NCBI RefSeq assembly: GCF_041146795.1
Contig: NC_135178.1
Location: forward strand, 7,992,344 to 8,056,343
Origin: Maylandia zebra
Taxonomy: Eukaryota; Chordata; Actinopteri; Cichliformes; Cichlidae
Reading direction: 5' to 3'
Length of the DNA: 64,000 nucleotides
A program made the position numbers and the translations under genes. Positions 48,469-59,289 of the stretch are shown here, piece by piece (within the stretch, counting starts at the first letter, position 1; each line of letters starts with the position of its first letter). The notes beneath the pieces are model-generated. The model was not told the origin of the DNA, did no database searches, and worked only from the letters and a program-made list of their open reading frames with translations.

Positions 48469-48589
48469 TCCTTTGTCTACAAAGTTGTCTTTGCATTCAA
48501 ATGTACCATTGTTTATTGTGTGCAATGATAGTATGCTTTAAGTAAAGCAAAGCACTTTTGAAATGTTTTTTTTGTTTATATAAATATAT

Positions 48590-48660
48590 ACATATATGTA
48601 TACAAATGTTTACAGGGGTGTGTATATAAATGTTTACTGGGGTGTGTTTATACTCTTATT
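48590..48660 (+). repeat. Short direct repeat in copia 3' leader
   Basis: AAATGTTTAC(A/T)GGGGTGTGT is repeated twice in tandem between the copia stop codon and the polypurine tract. Confidence 0.7.
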
Positions 48661-48670
48661 TTATTTTTTT

Positions 48671-48685
48671 AAGAAAGAGGGAGAT
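48671..48685 (+). promoter_or_regulatory. Polypurine tract of copia element
   Basis: AAGAAAGAGGGAGAT lies immediately before the TG of the LTR, the expected plus-strand priming site. Confidence 0.75.
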
Positions 48686-48823
48686 TGTTAACTTGTTATT
48701 TTCTGTTTTATCGCGAGAGTACGGTTGCCCGCGAAGTGTTGTTGTTGTGGTCCGTATGTAAAATGGCGGAAGGAATAAAAGCGCTGTGAATGAGAGTACA
48801 ACGTCGTGTCTTTTGAGTTAACA
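48686..48823 (+). mobile_element. 3' LTR of the copia element
   Basis: 138 bases beginning TGTTAACT and ending AGTTAACA, a perfect 8-base terminal inverted repeat of TG...CA type. It has an AATAAAAG signal near 48775. Short LTRs are usual for this copia group. The 5' LTR is absent. Confidence 0.8.
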
Positions 48824-49430
48824 CTATCGTTGTTTATATTTACTGCGGGAAGAAACGGTTTTTATAAGGAAAAACACTAGAAAGCACTCAGTCCCCCTCC
48901 CAACTCCCCCAGCCTTTCCTATTGGTGAAAAAATATACCATGTGGACCAATCAAAAAATGATAGGGCAACATAGCATTTAGTTGTTTACGAAGGCGGGCA
49001 GGTGTATACATATAGTTTGAGTCTGACGGCTCTTTGTTTGCTTCTCATCTGTAAACTCTGCATACTCTCTCATGTGATTCAGTTTGTTTTGAAAAGTCTC
49101 AACAGGATCTTGAGCTTTATTGTGAAAGGTTTACGTGGAAAACAAACAAGCGTACAGCGGAACCACGCGATGGTTTTACCGTCATTGTTGCTAACGAAAA
49201 CACGTAAAAACAGGCACTTGCCCGCCCATAGTGTGGTTATATTAAATATAAGAGAAAGAGAGAACTTTAAGAAATTAATATAGCCACTAAGGTGACCGTC
49301 AAAACGATGAAAAATACTGCTGTAAACAGTTTATTTTACGACATCACGAAACAAACGATAGCGTAATAGGAAACGATAGACATTTTTATATCGTCATTTG
49401 ATATATATCGTTATATCGAACAGCCCTAAC
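48824..49430. other. Repeat-derived spacer, probable DNA transposon end
   Basis: There is no convincing gene. The right end (about 49330-49430), with repeated ATCGTTATATCGAAC and AGCCCTAA-type sequence, resembles the terminus of a common fish DNA transposon. Its other end is not found, probably removed or hidden by the copia insertion. Confidence 0.35.
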
Positions 49431-50087
49431 ATACACTCTTATATTTGTACATATATTTATTCTTATAATTCTCAGATTTACCCATTCGTATATTTTGCTT
49501 GTTCTTATGTTATTGTATTTTGCACACCTCTGTTGCACACACATAAGAATTTCGCTCACATGTGCTGTACCAGTGTACCTGCACATGTTATGTGATACGG
49601 GAAATCTCCAATTTTTTTTTATTTTGTTTTTTTTGAGATTAAATAATATACCATTGTAAAGACGACACAAGAGTTCCAGAGGCTCTTCTGGGAGCCAGAG
49701 TCGACCAGAAAACGTTTCCCCGAGCTTGAGTCCTCTATGAAGAGCAGCCTTTCCTTATCGGCAGCGGTCACAGCCGCTACAGAGCGCTGGCAGGCTTGTT
49801 TCCCTGGGCCTTAAAACTGCAAAGGCGGCACGGTGCTGTCACGCTGATGGTAAAAACACAGGCCTTTAACACAGTGCCGCTGTGCCACTTTATTTTTTAA
49901 CAAAACACTACGCTTTATGTATAAAGAACTGCCTATTCTACTACTTATTGAAGAAAAAGAATCCACAAAAGATTATTTTTACTTTCTTTTATTTGTTCCA
50001 GATAAATTATAAATTATTTTTTAAAAAGCAATGAAATGCATCAGATGTCTCCCATGCTTTCTTTTCTGCTGTAATTTTTTTTTTTTG
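49431..50087. other. Spacer with dispersed-repeat character
   Basis: 49431-49640 is AT-rich with AAGAATTTCGCTC, resembling the tail of fish interspersed repeats. 49668-49810 is a short open stretch (EFQRLFWEPEST...) that I do not recognise and that lacks clear splice sites. The rest shows no gene. Confidence 0.4.
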
Positions 50088-50159
50088 AACATAAATTGGT
50101 CTATTGAAAATAAAATGTAGTAAGAACCACTACATTTTTTCAATAGGCCAATTTATGTT
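50088..50159. repeat. Long near-perfect hairpin
   Basis: Arms of about 32-34 bases (AACATAAATTGG... and ...CCAATTTATGTT) flank a loop of roughly six bases, with only a few mismatches or bulges. It lies just downstream of the enkurin-like gene's 3' module, so it could be transcribed in that 3' UTR, or be a tiny palindromic MITE. Confidence 0.8.
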
Positions 50160-50169
50160 TAAGAAAACC

Positions 50170-50305
50170 CCAACAATCAAATGATCTCATCTGAGCAAGC
50201 ACTGGGCGACGGTGGGAAGGAAAAACTCCTTTGTCTTAAAAAGAAGAAACCTTCGACAGAACCAGGCTCAGATGGTGCGGCTTCTGTCAAGACCGGTTGG
50301 GGGTT
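50170..50305 (-). repeat. Shared 3' interspersed module after enkurin-like gene
   Basis: On the minus strand it reads CCCCCAACCGGTCTTGACAG, CTGAGCCTGGTTCTG, GAGTTTTTCCTTCCCACCGT, GTGCTTGCTCAGATGA and GATTGTTGGGG: the same ordered block as after the kinase and coiled-coil genes. Confidence 0.75.
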
Positions 50306-50338
50306 AGGTAGTTAAAAAACTACTCTAACGGTACAGCA

Positions 50339-51304
50339 CTACAGCTTTTTGGTGGAAATGGGTGGAAGGATGGGTGTTACACCTCGTTTCATTGGAGGTC
50401 TTACAGGTGGTCGGGGTGTAGATTCAGCTTTTTTACAAATAGGTGGCAGAGGGACAGGACTAGGTCGTGGAATTATAACTAGTTGGGTGGGAATAGGTTG
50501 TCTGTGAAGGTTCTCAGTCATGGGAATAGGTTGCTTTCCACTTCTGGATATAGGTGGAACACACATCCTACGAAAAGGTGGTAGGTTGTCGGTCGAGAAA
50601 GTTTCCTTTTTCGTTGGTTGTGTGACTTGAGGAGCGGGTGTCAACTTTGTCTTTTTCGGTCTAATGGGTGGCAGTGGAGTCCGCTGTAACTGTTGTTCGT
50701 CAGATGCATCTTCCCTGCCTACGTAAATGTATTTATGTTCCTCAAAAAGGGCAATGTCTTTTTCAACTTGACTCATTGCCTCTTCGAGAAACATTTTGTA
50801 ATTGTATTTTTTGTGCTGTGAAGGGGAGATAGTAAAAGGGAGGGATTGATATTCAAAGTTTAGCTCATTAAACCTCCTCTTTAGGCCCTGGAGAATGTTT
50901 TGTTTCTCCTGTTCGGCCAGTGGTTTAACTGTTTCCTGTTGTTTTGTTAACCAGGCATCATTGTCCTGCTTAGCCTTTTCTTTCTCTGCCTTTCTTCTAC
51001 GCAGGTAGCCTGGAACGATTCTGTAATCGTTTTTCTGTAAATAAAAGGGGACAAGTCCAGATTTCTCAAGGAGCTGCTTGTCCCCTTTGCGTGTATCCAC
51101 ACAAGCAGGTTGAGCCATGACTTTCTTCATGCCTGTGTGTTCTGGTTTTTTCCTGAATGTGTGTTCAGGTTTTTCGCCTTCTGGCCTCTGTGGGCACATT
51201 TCGCGATGAGATGGGGCCTTAACTGTTCTTGGCACCATGGTCCTGTGTTCATTTTTATATTTATTTTCTAATACAATTGCTTCCCTGTATTTAGAAATAT
51301 ACAT
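50339..51304 (-). CDS. Intronless enkurin-like protein with proline-rich tail
   Basis: A 321-residue single-exon gene. Residues 1-30 (YISKYREAIVLENK...RTM) and 69-100 (VDTRKGDKQLLEKSGLVPFY, then YRIVPGYL) follow the enkurin family order. The enkurin domain proper spans about 100-196 (ILQGLKRRFNELNFEYQSL, then EKDIALFEEHKYIYV). Enkurin is a sperm and motile-cilium microtubule-associated adaptor, usually about 250 residues with several introns. Here the gene is intronless, lacks the usual first ~25 residues, and adds about 115 residues rich in prolines, with recurring PPI-(x)n-KK motifs (LPPIRPKK, LPPICKK, LPPISTKK). An expressed retrogene is the likeliest reading. ATG 51304 fits the family N-terminus better than M23. 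The inverted A fragment begins about 95 bases upstream. Confidence 0.82.
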   Translation of the reverse strand: MYISKYREAIVLENKYKNEHRTMVPRTVKAPSHREMCPQRPEGEKPEHTFRKKPEHTGMKKVMAQPACVDTRKGDKQLLEKSGLVPFYLQKNDYRIVPGYLRRRKAEKEKAKQDNDAWLTKQQETVKPLAEQEKQNILQGLKRRFNELNFEYQSLPFTISPSQHKKYNYKMFLEEAMSQVEKDIALFEEHKYIYVGREDASDEQQLQRTPLPPIRPKKTKLTPAPQVTQPTKKETFSTDNLPPFRRMCVPPISRSGKQPIPMTENLHRQPIPTQLVIIPRPSPVPLPPICKKAESTPRPPVRPPMKRGVTPILPPISTKKL

Positions 51305-51399
51305 TTTAGGTTTGGGTGGAGGAAGAGTACTCTACTTTGGGAGAAGGTTATAAGCGCTTTCATCTGAAAACACAATTCAATCGCTAGCTTAAAATCACC

Positions 51400-51945
51400 A
51401 ATCTTAAACACTATTCAAAGCTCAGTCTCCCATTTAGCAAAACTCTAAACACAAAACACACTTAGCAGTGTGGTGCACCTGTTGTCGTGTGAAGGCTGTG
51501 TGCAGTAGTGATGTCTCCTGTGTGTCGAAGCTTTGAAGCGTGTGTCGGGTAATCTCGTGGTAGTTTTGTAAAGCGCGTATCGAGGCTTGCTTTGATTACG
51601 TATGCAGTGATGTTCGAGGCCTCGCGGGCAGTCCGTACCACGTGACTGATTCAGGAACTGGCTCGCCGGTTTGCACCAGATTCTAAATAAATTGGGCAGC
51701 AAAACACAGCTGATTCCCCGTCACATTGTGTTGTGGAATTGGATTACGTCCCAGTTACATACTTACTTGAACATTTCTCCTTCGATGGAACCAGCAAGGA
51801 AGAGAATATTTGTCTGACAACATTTAATCTCATCTCTCCTAATAAAGTATGCACACAGTAATAAATATCACAAATGATAAGTACCATAATATAAATCAAC
51901 AACACCACAGATCTTATAATCTGATTTCTGTCTTTTAGTTTATTA
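51400..51945 (-). repeat. Inverted fragment of module A start
   Basis: Reverse complement of the first ~545 bases of module A (73-617). Homology stops inside AATCTTAAACACT at 51400, beside the enkurin-like gene's upstream region. Confidence 0.93.
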
Positions 51946-53205
51946 CAGTTTTTTCTGAATGCCTAAGCACATTTTTTGTAACTATTGGCTAATTTTGCAA
52001 AACTCTTCACACAAATAAGAAAACCTGTCACCCAATAATCAAAACATTGTAGTTCTCTTGCAAAAGCAAACACAGCTAGATTAACTCTTCACACCTTCGT
52101 AAAAATGGTGTTTCCGTATCAAACAGTACACACAAGCCATCATCTACTAAGCACACAATGCGCCAACTGCACACTGATGGTATGAATACAAAACACATCT
52201 GGCTTTTGCTTTCTCTGTGCACAAGGTAGGCTATGTCAGTTTGAGCTCATACTTCTGTCATAGATCCATAAGCATAGAGGGATCCAAACTTCAAGTACTG
52301 GTGTACTTGAAACACATCAAAACAAACACAAGTGTTCATTTCCAAGTATAGGATTATTTGCAATCGCCATAATGACTATATGGGTTACTTGGTCTGCAGT
52401 GAACATGCTTCCTCTGCCCCCAGCATCTGGTCATCTAGCAATTCTGTAAAGTAACAATTTCAGTATTTTTACATCAACGGTATTGGTGTGTTTCTCATTG
52501 GCATATGGCAGTGCTACAAATCTTTGTGCGAAGTGACTGTACTAACCGATTCTCATTTCAAGATGTCCTTATGGTACTTGCTACAGTGTAGCGGCTCGAG
52601 TTAGGCTGGACCCGTTGGCCAGCTACCCTCAGGGTCATTCCACGGTTGATTACATGGTTGATTACATGGTCCACTATTGTCATCAGCAATTCTATTTCTT
52701 ACTCTTCCTACCCTTCCTCTCCCCCCTCCTCGTCTTCCTCTTGCTCCTCCTTGTCCTTGTCGTCCTCTTCATCCTACTTCTTCACCTCCACGTCCTCTTC
52801 CTCGGCCTCCTCTACTTCTCACTCTTTCTGCTCCCTCCATTGTACTCCGCACACACAGCTTACCTGTATTATAGTGCTTAGGCTGATTGCAAAGTGAACT
52901 AATTATCTAAAAAAGCTTTCACATGTGAAAGTGTGCCAGACAGTTGGCAAATTAGTGTTAATGATAGCCATACATGTGTATACTTTTGCTAGGAGTGTGT
53001 TGGAAATTTGGTAATTGAGTGTTGTGCAGTGAATTGTGCCTACCGTTTTGCAAAGTGTGTGTTACAAAATTGCAAACTGAGTGCAAAGCAGTTTATGTGC
53101 TTTTAGTTTTGCAAACTCAGTGAGTGGTTTTGCTATAAGTCTGAATAGTTTTAGAGATTGTGCTACAGGAATCACAGTTAGGGTTTAAGCATTCAGAAAA
53201 AACTG
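51946..53205 (-). mobile_element. Decayed Tc1-like element E6, inverted
   Basis: A full-length inverted copy with the same TIRs and TA borders. It has one purine-rich internal unit fewer and several private substitutions, such as AAAAAAGCTTTCACATG. Its flanks are the start of module A and the end of module B, the same junction type as E3. Confidence 0.9.
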
Positions 53206-54680
53206 TAGTTTTTGAACGCTCAAAATAAGCGTCACACTTGCGGAAGCCGATATACCCGCCGAAACGCCGTGCATTTATCGAGACTTTCAACCCCAGGTAG
53301 GCTAATTATCAATCTTCGGATCCACATTATGTCAGCAGCTCCACCGTGAACTATGTTAAAAACAAACACCGCTCACGCCTCACAGATGACAGCTTACAGT
53401 CCTGCGTAAAGATGAAAGTGACTTCATACAGCTCCGATTTGCAGACGCTGTGCGCAGAGATTCAGGAGCAGAAGTCCCATTGTAAACATATCACGGCAGA
53501 CCCAACGATGTTTCCATGAACACGCTTTACAGCTTCTCTTTATTGACCACTTTTCACACACGGTTGCTGTATGCATACAGCCGGTGTTAAAGCTCACAGC
53601 CCGACACATACCAACACAACAGCATAGAGAGCACAGACGTTAAGGCGCCGAGGCGTGATCGCGGGTGCCGCTCAGGTGCGTCCGCCTCCCCTGCAGCGGC
53701 GCTGCAGACCACGCCCCGCCACACACATTAACCAGGTAAAATACATATTGTCAGGGTTCCTGGGTCGGTGACCCAGTGTTTTCAGTTTTGTTCATGTTCA
53801 TATATATATATATAGCATATAGTAAACAATGAATCTGTAAACGACAGCTGTTGACATTTTTTAAAAATGAATGAAAAAGCATATTTAAATAATCAACATA
53901 CATGATTTAAATATAAACACACACGTGACAAGAGACAGAACGTGTAGAAGATATATGCAGAAAGAGCTTTCAGTGGTCAGCTGATAACATGATATCTAAA
54001 AAATACATAGCTCATTTTCCTGTCTGTTAGTTGGACATGCTAACCTGTTAACAAGCTCCTATATTCACCCATACAGTTTGTAGATCATTTTGCTAAAATA
54101 GGTAAAATCTCCACTCTTTCAGGGCACTAATAGGCTAAAGGCATATTACAAAAGGTCATTCATGTATTCACAGATTCTCTGTAGTTATTCTGCTGCTCAT
54201 TCACCTGTAAAAACCACACCAATCATTATTTCAACAGCCTTTTTATTTTGGAACAAAAGCATTTGACGATATGACTTACAGGACGTTACCAAATTCATGA
54301 AGCTATATTTGTGAGTTTATTTATCAATATCAGTTTAATGTAAACAGACTGATGTAGTAATAGACAGTAAAATGTTGGTGCGTGTGTAATATATGAGCGT
54401 TTATGTTTCTCTACATGGGTAAAAGTACTCCATGTCACCCTCTGGTGGTAGCAACCAACTATGAAAAGAATGGATGTTGGATCTTAACTAAATGATAAAA
54501 AGTTTTATTACTTTGTATTACTTTCTTTAGTTTGGTAAAATTTACAGTTTTAATCCCGTAAGAAAATAAATCACTATCATAGAGAGGGATATTAGTAATT
54601 CGTTTGTTAATAACACTTTGTTTGTGTTTGCTAATGTTTCGACAGGAAAATGGTTTTCTACAAAGTTGTTTCATGTACAG

Positions 54681-54718
<38 letters not shown>
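53206..54718 (-). repeat. Inverted fragment of module B end
   Basis: Reverse complement of the last ~1.5 kb of module B, from the TG microsatellite to TTCAAAAAC, including the LTR-like GC block. Homology ends exactly in the CA run (54685-54717), so the breakpoint is in the microsatellite. No gene lies within it. Confidence 0.93.
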
Positions 54719-54810
54719 CTATTACCCATTTCTTGTTTTTAAACTTAAGATAAATTAATAACTATATCATTCAAAATAATAAATTAATCTTGAATGAAGA
54801 TTGATGATGT

Positions 54811-55493
54811 GACTACGTCCACAGTAGCCCGGACAGATTTGAAAATGGCGTTTTGTCTGAAAACGCTCTGCGTCTAACGGTGTGTTCACTAGCGTTTTCA
54901 GTCGTTTTCACAGAACGGCTGAAAACGCTTACGTTCCAGTACTGCGCATGCGTGAAACGCAAGAAGATTCGACCTGCCTCATTTCTGTCTGCCGCTTCTT
55001 TACTTTCCCGCTCTTTGAAACGTCGCGGCAAAATGTCGAGGAAAAGCACCGAGTTTTTTAAATGGACTAACAATGAGGTGGAATTGTTGCAGCGAGTAAC
55101 ACAAAAGTGCAAAGTTGCAAAAGCGAGTGAGAGTTGAAGAATTTGAAGAAAAGCTATCTGGAGCATGTACAGACTGACATTAACCTTTAATAGGGCTGTC
55201 GAAATTCAGAGCAAACAAAACAACTGCTGTATAAAATGCCCTCCGCTATCTTAGTTTAATTGGTCACATGACTGCATCATATGACTAACATGCGTCATCA
55301 TTTTAGAAAGTCTTTGTTTTTGCTGTCCACACTGCCATGCAAAAGCACCATTTCCAAATGTATGCGTTTTCGAGAGTGTTTTCAAAACGCTGCATTTTCC
55401 ATCAGTGAAAACGGCGTCTCAGTGTGGACGGGAGGCCACAACGGAGAGAAAACGATGCACTACAAACTAAAACATATTAGTGTGGACGTAGCC
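54811..55493 (+). mobile_element. TIR DNA transposon remnant with Myb-like fragment
   Basis: Ends GACTACGTCCACAGTAG and TAGTGTGGACGTAGCC are imperfect inverted repeats, and CGTTTTC/GAAAACG motifs recur inside. A 34-codon frame (55033-55137) reads MSRKSTEFFKWTNNEVELLQ, like the Myb/trihelix-type DNA-binding leader found in PIF/Harbinger-type elements. No transposase catalytic region is present. Confidence 0.65.
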
Positions 55494-56099
55494 TAGGACC
55501 CTCTGCAGAGGAGCCGAGAGAGCCAGGAACTTGTGAGTTGTGTTTGTCCACTCAGGCATCATTCATACTTGCTCTTTAGGCAGTTCCTGTCAGAAGGAGG
55601 AGGCACAGCAGGAGCGTCGGGGGGCGGAAGACGGTGCCTCAGTGCCTCTCTCCTTCTGACATTGTTAAACAAAACCCAACAAATTTATAATTATTTATAT
55701 ATTTACATGTAGGTAATGTCCTCAAGTTCTGTATAACCACTTTTTCCTCTCTCTGTGATTGTATCTCGTCGGTTGTTGTGTGTGTTTGTGTGTATTTGTC
55801 TCTTTCAAACAGGTGCCGGTCCTCACCTCTGCAGTGCTGCCGTCTCCTGTAGCGCTGCATGGTTCTAAGCTACGTTTTCTTTCCTGTTTCTGTTGTTCTT
55901 GTAGTTTTTGTCCTCAGGTTTCAAGTGTCTGTGTTGTGCAGCTGGTCTGGTCTGTCTCTAGACAGTTCAGGCTGCACCCACCAGTAAATGGTGGAGGCTC
56001 ACAAAGACATACTCAACACACATGTTTCTGAACTCTGCATGAGGGTTTCTCAGACGAAGTGAGGGCCGTGAGGCACAGCTCCCCGTCCCCCGGTGACCC
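55494..56099. other. Spacer without a recognised gene
   Basis: GC-richer sequence with short open frames on both strands. I see no family motif or convincing exon borders. The end next to 56100 faces the 3' side of the broken coiled-coil paralogue. Confidence 0.4.
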
Positions 56100-56109
56100 T
56101 GCTAGGTCC

Positions 56110-57024
56110 ACCTTCTTAGGGAACAGTGGCGGAGGAAGACGAGGCTACATCAGGTTAGGAAGCAGCCGTGTCCCTCCTCCAGAACAAACAGAAGCGTATT
56201 TTCTTCTTTTTCAGGTGCTCTTCCACTAGACTTTTTTTTCTCTAGGATTAGGGTTCTTAACTCATCAATTGTTTCTGCATTTTGCTTCTCAAATTTCTTG
56301 CATCTTTGCTCCACTTCTTCTAATTTTGCTGCTTCTTCTTCAAGCTTTTCTTTCAGTTCTTTAGATGTTGCCTCCTGTATTAGCTTTGCCTTGTACATGT
56401 CTGGGTTTCTCTGTTGTGCATATCTTCTAACTGCTGACTTCTTGTCCAAATTTCTTCAAGTGTACACTGCAGGTCTTCATGTGCTTTCTTTTGTTGTTGC
56501 TTTTGTGCCTGCATTTCAGTGTTTTTGCACTTTAATTTGTTAGAAAGTTCTTTGAGTTCTGTCTTCTTTCTCAGCATTTCATCGATCCTACTCTGCATCT
56601 CTGAGCATTGTTTTTCCAGTTTTTCCTTTTCTGCTTCCAGTTCTGTTGTTTTGTCCTTCATTTCATTAGAAAATTCTTGCAGTTTTAGATTTTTACTCTC
56701 AAAGTCCTGGAGAATAAGTTGTTCTTCTTTCTCTTGAAGTAACTGTTCATTTCTGACCTGCGTTTCATCAAGCTTTATTTCCACCACTCTGTATTTTTCC
56801 TCCACGTCTTTGAGTTTGCGCTCCATGTCTCTCTGCTTCATGTCCTGTTCTTCCTTCTCATGAAGAATTTCTTCATTTCTTTCCGGTGCTTCATCGAGTT
56901 GTCCTTGGAGCTTCTGATTCCTTTTGTCCTCATTAATATTTAGTTTTCATCTGACCAAACAGCATCATTCCGTAAGTCAATGAGGTTGTGACATGACATT
57001 TTTGAATGGGGATATTTTTTTGCT
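56110..57024 (-). pseudogene. Broken paralogue of the coiled-coil gene
   Basis: On the minus strand, 57024-56960 matches the promoter region of the coiled-coil gene (ATATCCCCATTC, CTCATTGACTTACGGA). The sequence then jumps by deletion into the coding region near the INE-type codons. 56930-56380 encodes RNEEILHEKEEQD, KQRDMERKLKDVEEKYRVV and further coiled coil. A frameshift near 56420 moves the continuation (ATSKELKEKLEE, NAETIDELRTLILEKK) to another frame, ending in a degraded C-terminal region. The first ~85 codons including the start are missing. It is far more diverged than the B1/B2 pair, so it is an older family member. Confidence 0.85.
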
Positions 57025-57619
57025 TAGACGAATTATCAGTAAAGTTCCGATCTCTGTTAATTTGTAAAATATAAAATTCCATAACACGACAGAAAAAAAC
57101 AAACAAACATATATATACACACATGGCAAATCTCTGGAGTTGAATATTCTGGAGTTACGCATAAAAGTGCGCAAGAGTTACATTCTGGGAGCAGCGAACA
57201 CAAATGATTGTAAAAGAGACATTTGATGGCAGGTCTTAGATAATCCTAAATTATTGTGTCTGATTATGAAAAGCACAAGGTTTTGTAAGAGGCAGGCACT
57301 GTGGAAAAAGTAAAGATGTAAGTTCTCGAACTGTTTTTGTGAATGCTTTTCTAATTGTGTTTTTAAAATGTGACACATGTAAAATGATCATTAAAGAGCA
57401 TGATATTTATAAAATTTTTATAAAAGCTCTCTACACATTTTTCCTGAGCTAATCTTAAGGCCATAGAACGTTGGAAGTCTATAGCAAATAAACTCACACT
57501 ATGCACATACACATACATACCACTCTATTATGTAATTTCATGTGGCTTACTGCTTAGTGGCTAAAGTAGATGTTTTAAAACCAAAATAAACCAGAAATAT
57601 AGTAGAAATACAGTTTCAA
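57025..57619. other. Spacer without a recognised gene
   Basis: AT-rich. Short open frames only, with no motif recognised. Confidence 0.4.
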
Positions 57620-57960
57620 AACAACATTCAAGTCAAAAAACACAATGGAGGAAGTAGGCATGTCATTGTGAAGGTCTACAATCCATAGATGCCATCATGA
57701 ATGGGATTGCAAAGAATTTCCAACACTGTATAAACCACTTGTTAAAATTAAGAACAAGAAATCCAGATTAGACTTTGCCAATAACCTGATCAATTCTGGA
57801 AAAAAAAAAAAAAAATCCTTTGCACACATGAAAATTTAACTTGTTCCAGAGCTCTGGATTTGAAGCATATCACATAATCTGTCAAACATGGTGAAGGTAA
57901 TGCTCCAGTAAAGGTGTAGCAGAGCATCTTTTAGGCCCCAAAACATAATTTGGTGTTGTC
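57620..57960 (+). mobile_element. Tc1-like transposase fossil
   Basis: Degraded frames read YKPLVKIKNKKSRLDFANNL (57730-57795) and, after stops and frameshifts, VKHGEG near 57885. These are the K-P-L-L...ARLDFA and VKHGGGS signatures of the Tc1 transposase. The ends are not identifiable. Confidence 0.6.
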
Positions 57961-59081
57961 CGTTAGTTCAAGACACAATGCACAGTGCATTAAGTATTAC
58001 AGCTGCTAAGAAAAGGCTAACTATAATTGAGCATGTGTAACGCGGTTAAAGGACCAGGGCGCCTGACTGCAGCCTCATAGACAATGAGCTATCAGATTAA
58101 GATTCGACTATGGAGCCTGAGGGTGTGAATAAAACACAGGAAACAAAAGTAGAGCTCAAATATATATATATTATGTTTGTTATGAGAAGTGTATAGACGG
58201 ATGTACAAAAGAAATAGAAACATATGCATATATATCACAAACAAAAATAATGTTGACAATACAAAACAGCTTAGTAGGTTCCAAAAGGAGGTGGGATGAG
58301 GTGTAGTCCAGTATGTGATTTAGTTTAGTTCCATGGACCTGTGATAGGTCATTGTCAACAATTTGTGATTCAGTCCATAGGTTCACAATTCCTACCGCAC
58401 CGTAGCGGTGGTCGGGTGGCTCGCCATCTCGCGCTGATCAGGGCTGATCGCGGGAGAACAAAAAAAAAAAAACCTGACCTAAACAAGGTCAAAAAACAGA
58501 AATTATGATTCACAGAAGAAAATGAAACAGCATTCTACTGCTGTGACAAAATAAATACATAAATAACAAAGTCAAGTAATCAATGCCATGTTTCATACAA
58601 CAATCAATAAACCATCATCTCTTATAATGAATGTCATTCTAAATACTATTATAGAAAGACATTCTCATGGGTCCCATCAAAGTATATCAGCGTTAAAGCT
58701 AATAAATATTATCCAAAGTTAATCAAATATATTTACAAAACTCATTTAATCAAAGGTGTTGCGCAACAGATTCAATAATGTAAATGGAATTTAACTCAAT
58801 GCAAAATCCCATAGGCCGTTTCGGCATTTCATCAGAAAAGTAACAAAAAACATCCAAAACGGACAAAACTACAAAAATCAAATCACTCGTTCAACTCTAG
58901 ATACGTTAAGTCAACATTCGGCCATAATGGAATAAACAAAAACAACAAGATTCAATAGATGACACTAGTAATTGCACTTACTGTCGCTAGCCTAGCATTA
59001 GCTTACCGGCATTGTAGGATGCGCGATCGCGGCTCCGCATGTACATTAATTGTGACAAAACAAAACAAACAAATAACTCAC
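57961..59081. other. Spacer without a recognised gene
   Basis: Mostly AT-rich with a GC-rich patch at 58390-58460 and a short A run at 58460. No gene or repeat family assigned. Confidence 0.35.
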
Positions 59082-59226
59082 CGTTGAGTCGAGTGTGAGG
59101 TAGTGTAAAGATGAATGAATCGGCCGGGTTATTGCACGCTGTCAACTGGCCTGTAGTGCAAAATTTGTCGTGATCTGACAAGTACGCCAACCACAGGGAC
59201 AACAGCAGCCAGAGGAGCAGGGACAT
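59082..59226 (-). CDS. Candidate first coding exon with signal peptide
   Basis: ATG at 59226 opens 48 codons beginning MSLLLWLLLSLWLAYLS, a good signal-peptide or membrane-anchor segment, then DHDKFCTTGQLTACNN. The exon ends at a canonical GTGAGT donor (phase 1). TATAAG lies about 30 bases upstream of the ATG. No further exon is recognised downstream on the minus strand, and the product is unknown. It could be chance. Confidence 0.3.
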
Positions 59227-59289
59227 GCAGCTGATTGACCCGGAACTTATACAGGATTCATTCCCGCCACAATAAAGGGACTGGCGGAA

